Shown here in pieces: positions 17,000-25,201 of a DNA stretch of 64,000 bases. The notes under the pieces are model-generated. The model was not told where the DNA came from. It was given only the letters and a program-made list of their open reading frames with translations, and did not search any database. Source of the stretch: Gordonia humi (GTDB lineage: Bacteria > Actinomycetota > Actinomycetes > Mycobacteriales > Mycobacteriaceae); contig NZ_JACIFP010000001.1 in the NCBI RefSeq assembly GCF_014197435.1, forward strand, positions 4,712,001-4,776,000, read 5' to 3'. How positions within the stretch are numbered: position 1 is the stretch's first letter; each line of letters opens with the position of its first letter. Position numbers and translations under genes: made by a program.

Positions 17000-17488
17000 T
17001 TAACCCTTGTGGAAATCGACGGTGGCGTCGTGTTCGGCGTCCAGGAGCAGTTCCACCTGCTCGATGACGGCCTTCTCGATCCTTCCGCCGACGAATGGGA
17101 TCGACACGTCGACGGTGCCCGTGTACTGGGCGTTCGCCTGCGCACCCGTGATCACGATGTCACCGGAGATCTTCGCCGGGGCACCGGTCACCGACGCCTC
17201 CATCCGACCGATGACGGTGTCGCCGGAGAGTCGGAAGACACACGTGCGGGGGATCTCCAGATCGCCGGGTCGTACCGCGGTCACGGCTTTGGGAAGATTG
17301 GACTCGTCGACACCCTGCCGGGTCACGACCGTCACCTCGTCGCCGTCGAGGGCGAACGACTCGAGCACCCCGTGGTCGGAGTTCGTAGCCTGCAGCAGGT
17401 CACGCCAGTACTGCTCGCTCGTGAGCAGACCCCAGTAGTCCTGAGTGGAGAACGGGAAGCTGACCGAGTGCTCGAAGTTGCTCGACAT
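17000..17488 (-). CDS. DUF2505 domain protein, copy 2
   Basis: This 162-residue protein has the same layout as copy 1: EHSVSFPFSTQDYWGLL at the start, a central strand region, and VDVSIPFVGGRIEKAVIEQVELLL where copy 1 has its matching amphipathic helix. The two are tandem paralogues. The open frame runs far upstream antisense to murB, but the ATG at 17488 is marked by TAACCT 7 bases upstream. The region from 16466 to 17488 is probably a duplicated gene pair. Confidence 0.8.
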   Translation of the reverse strand: MSSNFEHSVSFPFSTQDYWGLLTSEQYWRDLLQATNSDHGVLESFALDGDEVTVVTRQGVDESNLPKAVTAVRPGDLEIPRTCVFRLSGDTVIGRMEASVTGAPAKISGDIVITGAQANAQYTGTVDVSIPFVGGRIEKAVIEQVELLLDAEHDATVDFHKG

Positions 17489-17495
17489 GGATGAG

Positions 17496-17505
17496 AGGTT
17501 ACCGT
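17496..17505. promoter_or_regulatory. overlapping divergent -10 elements of DUF2505 copy 2 and murB
   Basis: Only 24 bp separate the two ATG codons. TAACCT on the minus strand (17501-17496) is 7 bases from ATG 17488, and TACCGT on the plus strand (17500-17505) is 7 bases from ATG 17513. The two hexamers share two base pairs, and both -35 regions would lie inside the opposite coding sequence. Confidence 0.6.
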
Positions 17506-17512
17506 TACCGGC

Positions 17513-18577
17513 ATGACTCACGCACAGCCGCTGTCTGCGTTCACCACTCTGCGTCTCGGCGGGCCCGCCGCCGACGTCGTCGAGGTGTCCGACACCGCTG
17601 TGCTCGTCGACACCGTGACCGGCCTCGACCGGGCCGGAACGCCGATCCTGCTGATCGGCGGCGGCTCCAATCTGGTGATCGGCGACGAGGGATTCGCCGG
17701 CACAGCCGTCGTGATCGGCACGTCGGGCGTCGAATTCGGCAGCGACGACGACGGGCCGTTCGTGACGGCCGAGGCCGGGACCGATTGGGACGCGCTCGTC
17801 GCCGCGACGGTCGACGCCGGTTTCGGCGGCCTCGAATGCCTGTCCGGGATCCCCGGCGCCGCGGGTACCACCCCGGTGCAGAACGTCGGCGCGTACGGCG
17901 TCGAGGTGGGCGACGCGCTGCGCGGTGTGCAGTTGCTCGATCGGGCCGACGGACAGACCCGGTGGGCGGCGCCGTCGGAGTTGGCACTCGGCTACCGCAC
18001 GTCGAACCTGAAGGGCCGCGACACTCACGTCGTGTTGGCGGTCAGCTTCCGCCTGAACCCCGACGGCGTCTCCGCACCCATCGCCTACCGGGAGTTGGCG
18101 CGGCGCATCGGGGTCGACGAAGGCGCGACGGCCGAGGCCGCCTTGGTCCGGGACGCCGTGCTCGATCTGCGCCGCGGCAAGGGCATGGTGCTCGATCCCG
18201 CCGACCACGACACGTGGAGCGCGGGATCGTTCTTCACCAACCCGATCGTGCCCGCCGACCGCATCGACGAGGTGCTCGAGCGGATCCGCGGCGTCGTCGG
18301 CGACGACGCCGCGATCCCCTGCTTCCCCGGGGACGCCGGCTCCAAGCTGTCTGCCGGATGGCTCATCGAACGCGCGGGCTTTCACCGCGGTCATCCGTCC
18401 GAGGACGCACCCGTCCGCCTGTCGACCAAGCACACGCTGGCCCTGACGAACAGAGGCGCGGCGACCACCGCGGACCTCGTGGCGCTGGCGACGACGGTCC
18501 GCGACGGCGTCCGCGACACCTTCGGCGTCACGCTGCACCCCGAACCGGTGTTCGTGGGCTGCGCGCTGCCGGCGTAG
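17513..18577 (+). CDS. murB: UDP-N-acetylmuramate dehydrogenase
   Basis: This 354-residue FAD enzyme reduces UDP-GlcNAc-enolpyruvate to UDP-MurNAc in peptidoglycan synthesis. It has the N-terminal TTLRLGGPAADVVEV, the FAD-binding LIGGGSNLVIGDEGF near 48, SGIPGAAGTTPVQNVGAYG near 111-129, and the catalytic Ser239 in SAGSFFTNP. The C-terminal KLSAGWLIERAGF is conserved. It is a type I MurB by its length and the loop after residue 220. It starts at an ATG with a leaderless-type -10. Its stop is 10 bases from the convergent hydrolase gene. Confidence 0.96.
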   Translation: MTHAQPLSAFTTLRLGGPAADVVEVSDTAVLVDTVTGLDRAGTPILLIGGGSNLVIGDEGFAGTAVVIGTSGVEFGSDDDGPFVTAEAGTDWDALVAATVDAGFGGLECLSGIPGAAGTTPVQNVGAYGVEVGDALRGVQLLDRADGQTRWAAPSELALGYRTSNLKGRDTHVVLAVSFRLNPDGVSAPIAYRELARRIGVDEGATAEAALVRDAVLDLRRGKGMVLDPADHDTWSAGSFFTNPIVPADRIDEVLERIRGVVGDDAAIPCFPGDAGSKLSAGWLIERAGFHRGHPSEDAPVRLSTKHTLALTNRGAATTADLVALATTVRDGVRDTFGVTLHPEPVFVGCALPA

Positions 18578-18587
18578 TGGAGACCGC

Positions 18588-19676
18588 TCAGACCTCGAGC
18601 GGGTGCGCTGCGGCCACGTCGTCGAGCACCTGGTCGAGCAGACGGTTGTACTGGACCGCCCGCTCGATGGGCACCATGTGGCCCGCGCCCGGGTACTCGG
18701 TGATCGAATGCAGCACACCGTTCCCGCGCAGCACCTGCGCCATCTCCTCGGCGTGCTCGGGGCTGGTCAACCGGTCCGCGGAGCCGACGACGACGGCCGT
18801 GGGCACGGTGATCTTGGCCAGTCCGGGACGCAGATCGAGGCTGTACATCGCCGCTCCCCACGCGGCGCGCGCCGTCGGGGAGCACGCGGCGATCTGCTCG
18901 TCGGAGAAGTCGACGTGTGCCTGGCGGGCCACCGGCCCGAGCGCGACGTAGTGGGTGATCCGCTCCGTGATCGCCGAGTTCGCGGGCAGCGGCAGCGGCG
19001 TCGACACGAACGCGCGTTCCACCAGCGGCTCGAACGGCCGGGCGAACGCGGGCAGGTTCTTGGGCACCAGGAGTTGACGCTGCACCACGCCGAACGCCGC
19101 GGTGGAGGTCAGCACGATGCCGGAGATCTTCTCCTCCATCCCGGCGCCGAACTGCGCGGCCCACGACATGATCGTCATACCGCCCATGCTGTGCCCCACC
19201 AGGACCGCGCGCTTGCCGTCGGGCACCAACTCGTCGATCACGGCCTGCAGGTCCCGGCCGAGGAGTTCGGCGGTGGGCTTGGTCGAACCCATCTCCGACA
19301 GTCCGTGTCCGCGCTGGTCGTAGGCGATCAGCGCACGACGGCCGCCGAGATGCCCGACCTGCGCGTTCCAAAAGCCGGTGTTGCACGTCCAGCCGTGGAT
19401 CAGGATCACGATCTCGTCGGCCGCGTCGACGTCGCCGGAGATCACCGCGTGCAGCAGGGTGCCGTCGGACGCGCCGACGACCGACGAGCGCGCGCCGCTC
19501 GGCGCGGCCAGCAACGGGTCCGGCCCGTCGTCGATCGGCTTCGGGTAGCGGTACGCCTCGCGCAGGAGCGCACCTCCGATGACGCCGAGCTCGGCCGCGG
19601 TGACGGCGACTCCAGCCGCCCCTACGCCGACTACCGCGGCTGCGGCACGCCGCCACCTGCTTCGCGACTGACCCAT
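18588..19676 (-). CDS. alpha/beta hydrolase with N-terminal signal/anchor
   Basis: This 362-residue protein begins with a basic stretch and a hydrophobic segment (AAAAVVGVGAAGVAVTAAELGVIGG, residues about 11-35) that should target it to the membrane or export it. The hydrolase domain has the oxyanion region LIHGWTCNTGFW, the nucleophile elbow GHSMGG and the catalytic His near PGAGHMVPIER. The ATG at 19676 is preceded by AGGAGAAG. Substrate is unknown; related actinobacterial proteins are annotated as esterases or lipases. Confidence 0.85.
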   Translation of the reverse strand: MGQSRSRWRRAAAAVVGVGAAGVAVTAAELGVIGGALLREAYRYPKPIDDGPDPLLAAPSGARSSVVGASDGTLLHAVISGDVDAADEIVILIHGWTCNTGFWNAQVGHLGGRRALIAYDQRGHGLSEMGSTKPTAELLGRDLQAVIDELVPDGKRAVLVGHSMGGMTIMSWAAQFGAGMEEKISGIVLTSTAAFGVVQRQLLVPKNLPAFARPFEPLVERAFVSTPLPLPANSAITERITHYVALGPVARQAHVDFSDEQIAACSPTARAAWGAAMYSLDLRPGLAKITVPTAVVVGSADRLTSPEHAEEMAQVLRGNGVLHSITEYPGAGHMVPIERAVQYNRLLDQVLDDVAAAHPLEV

Positions 19677-19723
19677 GACACTTCTCCTATCGATGAAATC
19701 CTGGCCCCCACGCCACAGGGGAT

Positions 19724-20473
19724 TCACTCCGCGGTCGGTTCCGCGTCCTGCTCGCGCGCGGTCTCGAACAGCTCGCCCGCCCTGCCGACCGCCCGAGATA
19801 TCTCGTCGTCGAGCGCCTTGCTGAACGCCGACTCGACGATCTCGTGGGCCATCGGCCGCACGGTCTGGATGAGTTCGGCGATCTGCGTGACGTTCTTGTC
19901 GTCCAGTCCCGGCAGGTTCTCGTCGAAGTACTTGTCGGTGATCAGTGCGACGAAGCTCGAGGCGACGTCGGCGAGGTCCTGCTCCACGCGCACCCACATG
20001 TCGAGCAGCACGTCGACGTCGATCCCCGCCTTCACCAGGGCCTCCGCGCTGGCGAGGACCTCCGGATTACGCACCGCGTAGTGTGCGCCGTCCTTGGTGA
20101 GCAGCCCCAGCTTCTGGCTGACCGCGATCGCTCGATCGGAGCCGCCCAGACTCTTGCGGAACTCGGTGATCGTGATGGTCGCCGCGCGTTTGAGGTTCAT
20201 GAAACGGCTCTGCTTGGGCGACGCGCGGAGCACGTGCTCCACTTTCATCCCGTAATGCGCGGCGTGCAGCAGCTCGCTGATGGTCGCGAAGGTGTATCCG
20301 CGTTCGAGCATTCGGGAGATCAGGTTGAGTCGCACGAGATGCTCGTCGGAGTACCAGCCGGTCCGTCCCCGGATCGTCGGCGCCGGCAGGAGTCCCCGGT
20401 CCTGGTAGACCCGGATGTTGCGGACGCTCACGCCGGAGACCTGCGCGAGGTCGTTGATGCGGTACTCGGTCAT
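19724..20473 (-). CDS. MerR family transcriptional regulator
   Basis: This 249-residue regulator has an N-terminal MerR winged helix (YRINDLAQVSGVSVRNIRVYQDRGLL). The rest is a long helical effector domain that does not resemble known metal or TipAS domains. The ATG overlaps the DUF2516 stop as ATGA, which fixes the start over the longer open frame. The two are therefore an operon from the TAAGGT promoter at 20806. No operator with a 19-bp spacer is visible near it, so its targets are unclear. Confidence 0.85.
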   Translation of the reverse strand: MTEYRINDLAQVSGVSVRNIRVYQDRGLLPAPTIRGRTGWYSDEHLVRLNLISRMLERGYTFATISELLHAAHYGMKVEHVLRASPKQSRFMNLKRAATITITEFRKSLGGSDRAIAVSQKLGLLTKDGAHYAVRNPEVLASAEALVKAGIDVDVLLDMWVRVEQDLADVASSFVALITDKYFDENLPGLDDKNVTQIAELIQTVRPMAHEIVESAFSKALDDEISRAVGRAGELFETAREQDAEPTAE

Positions 20474-20799
20474 CCGAGCTTCCGGAACCAACGCCGATTC
20501 AGCACCTCATCCACCCGCACGCGCACGTCGACGATGTACACCATCACGGCGATCACGCCGATCAGGAAGAACATGATCAGGCTCATCCCGTAGGTCGCGG
20601 TGAACAGCCAGATCAACAGGTTCGACACCGCGAGCATCGCGACCCAGAAGGTCTTCGACTGCGCGTCCACGGCCGTGAACGCGTCGGGGCGCGTGATGGC
20701 CGCGTGCACCAGGGCCACCAGCGCCGACAGTCCGCCGATGACGCCGAGAGCGAGCAGAATGTAGGTCTGCGCGTTCACCACCACAGTTTGTACAGTCAC
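20470..20799 (-). CDS. DUF2516 family membrane protein
   Basis: This 109-residue protein has three hydrophobic helices: YILLALGVIGGLSALVALVHA, FWVAMLAVSNLLIWLF and MFFLIGVIAVMVYIVDV. It ends in a short basic tail. Length and pattern match DUF2516 (Rv0476 in M. tuberculosis). TAAGGT lies 6 bases before the GTG start. It is coupled to the MerR gene. Confidence 0.82.
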   Translation of the reverse strand: MTVQTVVVNAQTYILLALGVIGGLSALVALVHAAITRPDAFTAVDAQSKTFWVAMLAVSNLLIWLFTATYGMSLIMFFLIGVIAVMVYIVDVRVRVDEVLNRRWFRKLG

Positions 20800-20805
20800 G
20801 TGGCC

Positions 20806-20811
20806 ACCTTA
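20806..20811 (-). promoter_or_regulatory. -10 element (TAAGGT) of the DUF2516-merR operon
   Basis: TAAGGT is followed by six bases and then GTG 20799 on the minus strand, a leaderless spacing. The hexamer begins 2 bp before the XRE stop. Confidence 0.5.
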
Positions 20812-21267
20812 CCCACGTCCGTTGTCACCGTCGGAGGAAGCATCCGCGGAGACGGCGTCGTCGCCGGTCGCGTTCTCCCTGCGGAACGAGTCGTAGATCT
20901 CCAACAGCATCTGCTTCTGGCGCTCGCTGATCGACTCGTCGACCAGCAGTGCGTCGCGGACCGGACTGGCCGGACGCTCTTCGAGGATCCCGGCGCGCAC
21001 GTAGAGGACTTCGGCGGACACTCGCAGGCCCTTGGCGATCTGCGCGAGGACGTCGGCCGACGGTTTGCGGAGGCCGCGTTCGATCTGCGAGAGGTACGGG
21101 TTGCTGACTCCGGCGCGTTCGGCGAGCTGCCGCAGCGACACCTTCGCCGACATCCGCTGGGCTCGGATGAACCCGCCGATGTCCTGTGCGGCCGCGGCGA
21201 CCGCTTCGGCGGCTTCGACCGCCGGACTGTCGCTCGCGTTGTCGTCGGAATGCTGCTTGGAGCTCAC
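20809..21267 (-). CDS. XRE family transcriptional regulator (Rv0474-like)
   Basis: This is a 152-residue regulator with a central helix-turn-helix (GGFIRAQRMSAKVSLRQLAERAGVSNPYLSQIERGLRKPS) and an acidic C-terminal tail. I start it at GTG 21267, because a candidate promoter (TTGCAT, 18 bp, CAGACT) with an operator-like palindrome lies between this codon and the DUF445 stop. A longer frame from GTG 21351, overlapping the DUF445 stop as GTGA and adding 28 low-complexity residues, is the alternative. It corresponds to Rv0474, which from memory lies next to hbhA and has been reported as copper-responsive. Confidence 0.8.
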   Translation of the reverse strand: MSSKQHSDDNASDSPAVEAAEAVAAAAQDIGGFIRAQRMSAKVSLRQLAERAGVSNPYLSQIERGLRKPSADVLAQIAKGLRVSAEVLYVRAGILEERPASPVRDALLVDESISERQKQMLLEIYDSFRRENATGDDAVSADASSDGDNGRG

Positions 21268-21296
21268 GTCGCTACCTGCTCTCTCGTCCGCGATCC

Positions 21297-21330
21297 AGTC
21301 TGCCGAAGCGGTGCTAGCAGATGCAAGCAC
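21297..21330 (-). promoter_or_regulatory. promoter and palindromic operator upstream of the XRE gene
   Basis: The palindrome GTGCT-N10-AGCAC spans 21311-21330. Its minus-strand copy contains TTGCAT, which sits 18 bp before CAGACT (21302-21297), a possible -35/-10 pair. Nearly the same 19-base string occurs in the hbhA promoter, so this is probably the XRE protein's own operator. Confidence 0.6.
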
Positions 21331-21347
21331 TTCGGTCGTGTGACTGG

Positions 21348-22664
21348 TCACCCGAACAGCAGAACCGACACCGTGTAGATCACCAGACCGGCCAACGCTC
21401 CGACGACGGTGCCGTTGATGCGGATGAACTGCAGGTCACGTCCCACTTGGAGTTCGATCTTGCGACTGGTCTCCTCGGCGTCCCATCCCCGGACCGTGTC
21501 GGTCACCACGGTGATGATCTCGGTGGAGTAGTTCTCGGCGACGTGCCGGGCGATCCGCGCGACCCACGTGTTCATCTTCTCCTGCAACGGACGGTCCTCG
21601 CTGATCCGGACTCCGAGCCGCACGACGGCGTCGGAGATCGACGTCCGCAGCGTCGACGACGGATCGTCGAGCATCTGCTCGATCACGTCCTTGCCGGTCT
21701 GCCAGGCGGTCGACGCCGCACCGCCGACCTCGTCGCGACCGAGCAGCTCGGCCTTGATCTCCTCGAACCGGGCGATGGTGTTCTCGTCGTATTGGAGTTC
21801 GTGGGCGAAGTCCTTGACGAACTCGTGCAGCGCCCGCCGGAGGTCGTGGTCGGGGTCGGCGCGCACCCTGTAGGTGAACTCGGTGAGTTCGCGGTAGATC
21901 CTTTCACCGACGAGGTTGTTGACGAAGTTCGGCACCCAGGCCGGTCCGTCACGGTCGACGACACGATCGATGAGGTCCTGGCTGTCGAGCGCCCAGTCGT
22001 GGGCCCGATCGCACAGCATCGCGATGATCGGCTCCACCCTGTTCTCGTCGACGAGCTGCTCGAGGATCCGGCCGGCGGGCGGCGCCCACAACGGTTCGGC
22101 CGCCCACTTCAGAACGGCCTGGATGAACTTCTCGACGTCCTCGTCGCGGAGCATCTCCGCGCCGAGTCGGATGGCACGCGACACCTCGTCGTTGACGCGC
22201 GGGGCGTTGACGGGGTCGGCGAGCCACCCGGACACCCGGCGCGGCAGGTCGAGGTCGACCGCCCGCGAGACGATCACCTCCGGGGTCATGAAGTTCTGTT
22301 CGATGAACTCGCCGAGCTGGTCGCCGATCTGATCCTTCTTGCGCGGGATGAGCGCGGTGTGCGGGATCGGCAGACGCAACGGCTGCCGGAACAGTGCGGT
22401 CACCGCGAACCAGTCGGCGAGTGCGCCGACCATGCCCGCCTCGGAGGCCGCCCGCACATAGCCCACCCAGGATCCGACGTCGGCGCCGTCGCGATGCTCG
22501 AGCCACCTCATCAGGAGGTAGACGACGGCCGCGCCGAGCAGGAACGACGTCGCGACGATCTTCATCTTCCGCAGATCACGCCTGCGCTGGGCGTCCCCGG
22601 CCGCGTCGAAGCCCGCCGGAGTCGATTTCGTGGGAGGCCCCGACGGCCCCAAGGTTGTCGACAC
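21348..22664 (-). CDS. DUF445 family membrane protein
   Basis: This 438-residue protein has an N-terminal transmembrane segment (KIVATSFLLGAAVVYLLM), the DUF445 signature GMVGALADWFAVTALFRQPL, and RKKDQIGDQLGEFIEQNF. A long helical middle follows, then a second hydrophobic segment near the C-terminus (INGTVVGALAGLVIYTVSVLL). The layout is typical of DUF445, whose role is unknown. It diverges from the TetR gene across 37 bp that hold a probable TetR operator. It corresponds to Rv0473 in context. Confidence 0.85.
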   Translation of the reverse strand: MSTTLGPSGPPTKSTPAGFDAAGDAQRRRDLRKMKIVATSFLLGAAVVYLLMRWLEHRDGADVGSWVGYVRAASEAGMVGALADWFAVTALFRQPLRLPIPHTALIPRKKDQIGDQLGEFIEQNFMTPEVIVSRAVDLDLPRRVSGWLADPVNAPRVNDEVSRAIRLGAEMLRDEDVEKFIQAVLKWAAEPLWAPPAGRILEQLVDENRVEPIIAMLCDRAHDWALDSQDLIDRVVDRDGPAWVPNFVNNLVGERIYRELTEFTYRVRADPDHDLRRALHEFVKDFAHELQYDENTIARFEEIKAELLGRDEVGGAASTAWQTGKDVIEQMLDDPSSTLRTSISDAVVRLGVRISEDRPLQEKMNTWVARIARHVAENYSTEIITVVTDTVRGWDAEETSRKIELQVGRDLQFIRINGTVVGALAGLVIYTVSVLLFG

Positions 22665-22671
22665 CTACACA

Positions 22672-22695
22672 GTGTTCCCGAACACCTACTAAAGT
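22672..22695. promoter_or_regulatory. probable TetR operator and -10 elements between DUF445 and tetR
   Basis: GTGTTC-CC-GAACAC (22672-22685) is a perfect 6-2-6 inverted repeat, flanked by the direct repeat ACACCTAC (22661 and 22682). TAAAGT (22690-22695) lies 6 bases before tetR GTG 22702, and AACACT on the minus strand lies 6 bases before DUF445 GTG 22664. A repressor bound here would cover both start points. Confidence 0.55.
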
Positions 22696-22701
22696 CGCTA
22701 G

Positions 22702-23478
22702 GTGATGCCTACTCTGAACCCTCTGTCGACCGCGTCGGTCGCAGTGAACGCCGCCCGCACGCTGACTCACGAACTCGAGCAGCGCATTCTCGGTCCCGCC
22801 GTCGAGGCGGTGGCCGGCGACGGGCGCAAGCAGCGGTGGGAGCAGCACAAGCAGACGCGTCGCGCGGAGTTGACGGCGGGCACGGTGGACGCGATCCGCG
22901 TCCTCGGCCCGAACGCAGGCATGGACGAGATCGCCGCTCACGTGGGCGTGTCGAAAACGGTGCTGTACCGCTACTTCACCGATAAGAACGATCTGGCCGC
23001 GGCGGTCACCGTCACGTACATGGAGTCCACGCTGCTTCCGTTGTTGACCGACGTCCTCACCGACGATCTGGCCGACTACGACCTGGTCCGGACCGTGATC
23101 GGCGTGTACGTGGAGACGGTCGCCGCCGATCCCAACGTCTACGTGTTCACCACCGGACGCTCGTCGGGCAGCAGTTCCGCGGCCTACACCGAACGGATCT
23201 TCACCGGCGCGGTGCGATCGACGATCGAGCAGCGGCTGGGCGCGCGCGGTGCACAGGTCCGCGGCGCCAGAACGTGGGCGACGGCGATCGTCGGCGCGAT
23301 CATCCGGGCCGTCGACGGATGGATCTCGAGCCAGGAGCAGCCGACGTCCGAGCTGGTCGACGAGTTGACGATGCTCGTGTGGAGCGGGCTGGTCGGGATC
23401 GTGTCGATGAACGGCGACCCGGAGGCGTTCGCGGCGCATCCCCCGCCGATGCCGCCGCTGCCGGAGGAGTCCGAGTGA
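22702..23478 (+). CDS. TetR family transcriptional regulator
   Basis: This 258-residue regulator has an unusually long N-terminal extension of about 60 residues before the helix-turn-helix (GMDEIAAHVGVSKTVLYRYFTDKNDL, about 74-99) and a C-terminal ligand domain. It resembles Rv0472c in context. The start is GTG 22702, or ATG 22705 one codon on. Its stop overlaps the PPK2 start as GTGA, so the regulator and kinase are cotranscribed. The operator-like palindrome lies directly upstream. Confidence 0.87.
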   Translation: MMPTLNPLSTASVAVNAARTLTHELEQRILGPAVEAVAGDGRKQRWEQHKQTRRAELTAGTVDAIRVLGPNAGMDEIAAHVGVSKTVLYRYFTDKNDLAAAVTVTYMESTLLPLLTDVLTDDLADYDLVRTVIGVYVETVAADPNVYVFTTGRSSGSSSAAYTERIFTGAVRSTIEQRLGARGAQVRGARTWATAIVGAIIRAVDGWISSQEQPTSELVDELTMLVWSGLVGIVSMNGDPEAFAAHPPPMPPLPEESE

Positions 23479-24323
23479 GCAGTCGGTGGCACAGTCCTCG
23501 CACCGCGCTGCGTGCGCACGCGGCCGGCCCCGTCGCCGATTTCGACGCGGACGGCACCCCCGGATACGACGGTGACAAGGAGAGCGGCGAGAAGGATCTG
23601 CGCAGGGTCGGCGCCGAGCTGTCCGATCTTCAGGAGAAGCTGTTCGCACAGGGCCGCTCGGGCGGCGAGCGTTCCGTGCTGCTGGTCCTGCAGGGCATGG
23701 ACACCGCGGGCAAGGGCGGGATCGTCCGGCATGTGGGCGGTCTGCTGGATCCGCAGGGTCTGTCCGTGACCGGCTTCGGAAAGCCGACGCCCACCGAGCT
23801 CGAACACGACTTCCTGTGGCGCATCCGCAAGGCGCTGCCGCCCGCCGGCCGGATCGGGATCTTCGATCGTTCGCACTACGAGGACGTCCTGCCGGTGCGC
23901 GTCCACTCGCTCGTCCCGGAGTCCGTGTGGCGCGGCAGATTCGACGAGATCAACGCCTTCGAGGCCGAGCTGGCCGCATCCGACACGACGATCGTCAAAT
24001 GCGCGCTCATCCTCTCGAAGGACGAGCAGAAGGCCCGCTTCACCGAGCGGGTGGAGCGCCCGGACAAGTACTGGAAGTACGATCCGAACGATCTCGCCGA
24101 ACGCGCCCATTGGGACGAGTACCTCGAGGCGTACCAGGACGTGTTCGACACGACGGACACCGACGTCGCCCCGTGGTATCTGATTCCGGCGAACCACAAG
24201 TGGTTCTCCCGACTGGCGGTCGCCCGAATCCTCCTCGAGACCATGCGCGATCTGGATCTGTCCTGGCCGGAGGCGGCGTTCGACGTCGAGGCGGAACGCG
24301 AGCGGGTCGCCGCGCTCGACTGA
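23475..24323 (+). CDS. polyphosphate kinase 2 family protein (SHYEDVL type)
   Basis: This 282-residue P-loop kinase uses polyphosphate to phosphorylate nucleotides. Walker A is GMDTAGKGG (residues 74-82), the lid carries LVPESVWRGRFDEINAFE, and Walker B is FDRSHYEDVLPVRV. The SHYEDVL version is typical of class III PPK2 enzymes, which can act on both AMP and ADP, whereas the second PPK2 in the window has SWYNRAGVE. It is translationally coupled to the TetR gene. It ends before a very strong hairpin. Confidence 0.9.
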   Translation: MSSRWHSPRTALRAHAAGPVADFDADGTPGYDGDKESGEKDLRRVGAELSDLQEKLFAQGRSGGERSVLLVLQGMDTAGKGGIVRHVGGLLDPQGLSVTGFGKPTPTELEHDFLWRIRKALPPAGRIGIFDRSHYEDVLPVRVHSLVPESVWRGRFDEINAFEAELAASDTTIVKCALILSKDEQKARFTERVERPDKYWKYDPNDLAERAHWDEYLEAYQDVFDTTDTDVAPWYLIPANHKWFSRLAVARILLETMRDLDLSWPEAAFDVEAERERVAALD

Positions 24324-24395
24324 ACGTTCCCCGTCTCTGCTCGTCGAGCATCGACCGCGTGTCGAGGGCCCACGCCCGCGACGACGAGCGCCGGT

Positions 24396-24456
24396 CCGCA
24401 CAGACGCCGAAGGGCGGAGACTCCTCGGGAGTCTCCGCCCTTCGGCGTCTGTGCGG
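24396..24456. terminator. 29-bp perfect inverted repeat, bidirectional terminator
   Basis: Positions 24396-24424 and 24428-24456 are exact reverse complements with a 3-base loop. It lies in the 140-bp gap between the convergent PPK2 and hbhA genes, 7 bases from the hbhA stop. There is no T-tract. The stem is about twice the length of a common hairpin terminator. Confidence 0.8.
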
Positions 24457-24463
24457 GAAGGAC

Positions 24464-25168
24464 CTACTGAGCGGTCTTCTTCGCGGCGGCGGGCTTGGCG
24501 GCGGCGGGCTTGGCGGCCGGCTTCTTCGGCGCGGCCTTGCGGGTCTTCGCCTCGACGGTGCCCGCGGCACCGGCGACCTTCTGCGCGGCGACCGTGGTGT
24601 CGGCCTTCACCTTGGTCGCGGCCTGCTCGACCTTCTCGGCGACCGCCTCGGCCTTGTCCGACGCCTCGGCGAGGTCGACGGCGGCGTCCTCCACCTGGTC
24701 GGCGGCGCGGCCGACGAGTCCGGCGGCGCGCTCACCGACGGCGCGGGTCTGCGACGAGACGGCGCCGAGCGCGTCCTCGGTGAGGTCGACGGCGTCGTTG
24801 TACGCCTTCTCGACACGGTCGAGGTTCTCGGCGACGGCGGTGTTCTCGCGCAGGCGGGCGACCGCGGTCTCGCCGCGCTCGGCGAACGAGTTGTAGATGC
24901 CGGTGGCGGCCTCGATGTACGGGTCGGCGAGCTTGCGGAGCTCTTCGGCGGTCAGCTTGCCGCGAAGGTCCTCGAGGCTGGGGACCTCGTTGGGCAGATC
25001 GCTGATCAGGGTGCGGGTGCTCTCGATCCGGGTCTGGGCGGCTTCGCGGCGAGCCTCGGCGCGGGTGCGCAGCTCGGCGATGGCTTCCTTGACCTCCTGG
25101 ACGGCGGCGTCGCCGGCGCCGACGACGGCGAAGACCGGGGTGGGAAGGGTGCGTTCGACGGTGCTCAT
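24464..25168 (-). CDS. hbhA: heparin-binding haemagglutinin homologue
   Basis: This 234-residue protein is almost wholly alpha-helical, with a long coiled-coil core (EVKEAIAELRTRAEARREAAQ to KVEQAATKVKAD). It ends in a Lys/Ala/Pro-rich tail (AAPKKPAAKPAAAKPAAA) like that of mycobacterial HBHA, whose tail binds heparan sulphate and is methylated. HBHA is surface-associated, and its homologues in other mycolata also bind lipid. A ribosome site (GAGGAG) precedes ATG 25168. The upstream promoter carries the same palindrome as the XRE gene. The non-pathogenic role is unknown; a DNA- or membrane-binding function is the alternative. Confidence 0.88.
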   Translation of the reverse strand: MSTVERTLPTPVFAVVGAGDAAVQEVKEAIAELRTRAEARREAAQTRIESTRTLISDLPNEVPSLEDLRGKLTAEELRKLADPYIEAATGIYNSFAERGETAVARLRENTAVAENLDRVEKAYNDAVDLTEDALGAVSSQTRAVGERAAGLVGRAADQVEDAAVDLAEASDKAEAVAEKVEQAATKVKADTTVAAQKVAGAAGTVEAKTRKAAPKKPAAKPAAAKPAAAKKTAQ

Positions 25169-25201
25169 GGGAACTCCTCGGTTGGATTTTCTGACACTCC
25201 G

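Noticed and set aside
24396..24456. The long inverted repeat as a CRISPR or transposon end
   Set aside because: There is one copy only, no spacer array, no transposase and no target duplication; a terminator between convergent genes is simpler.
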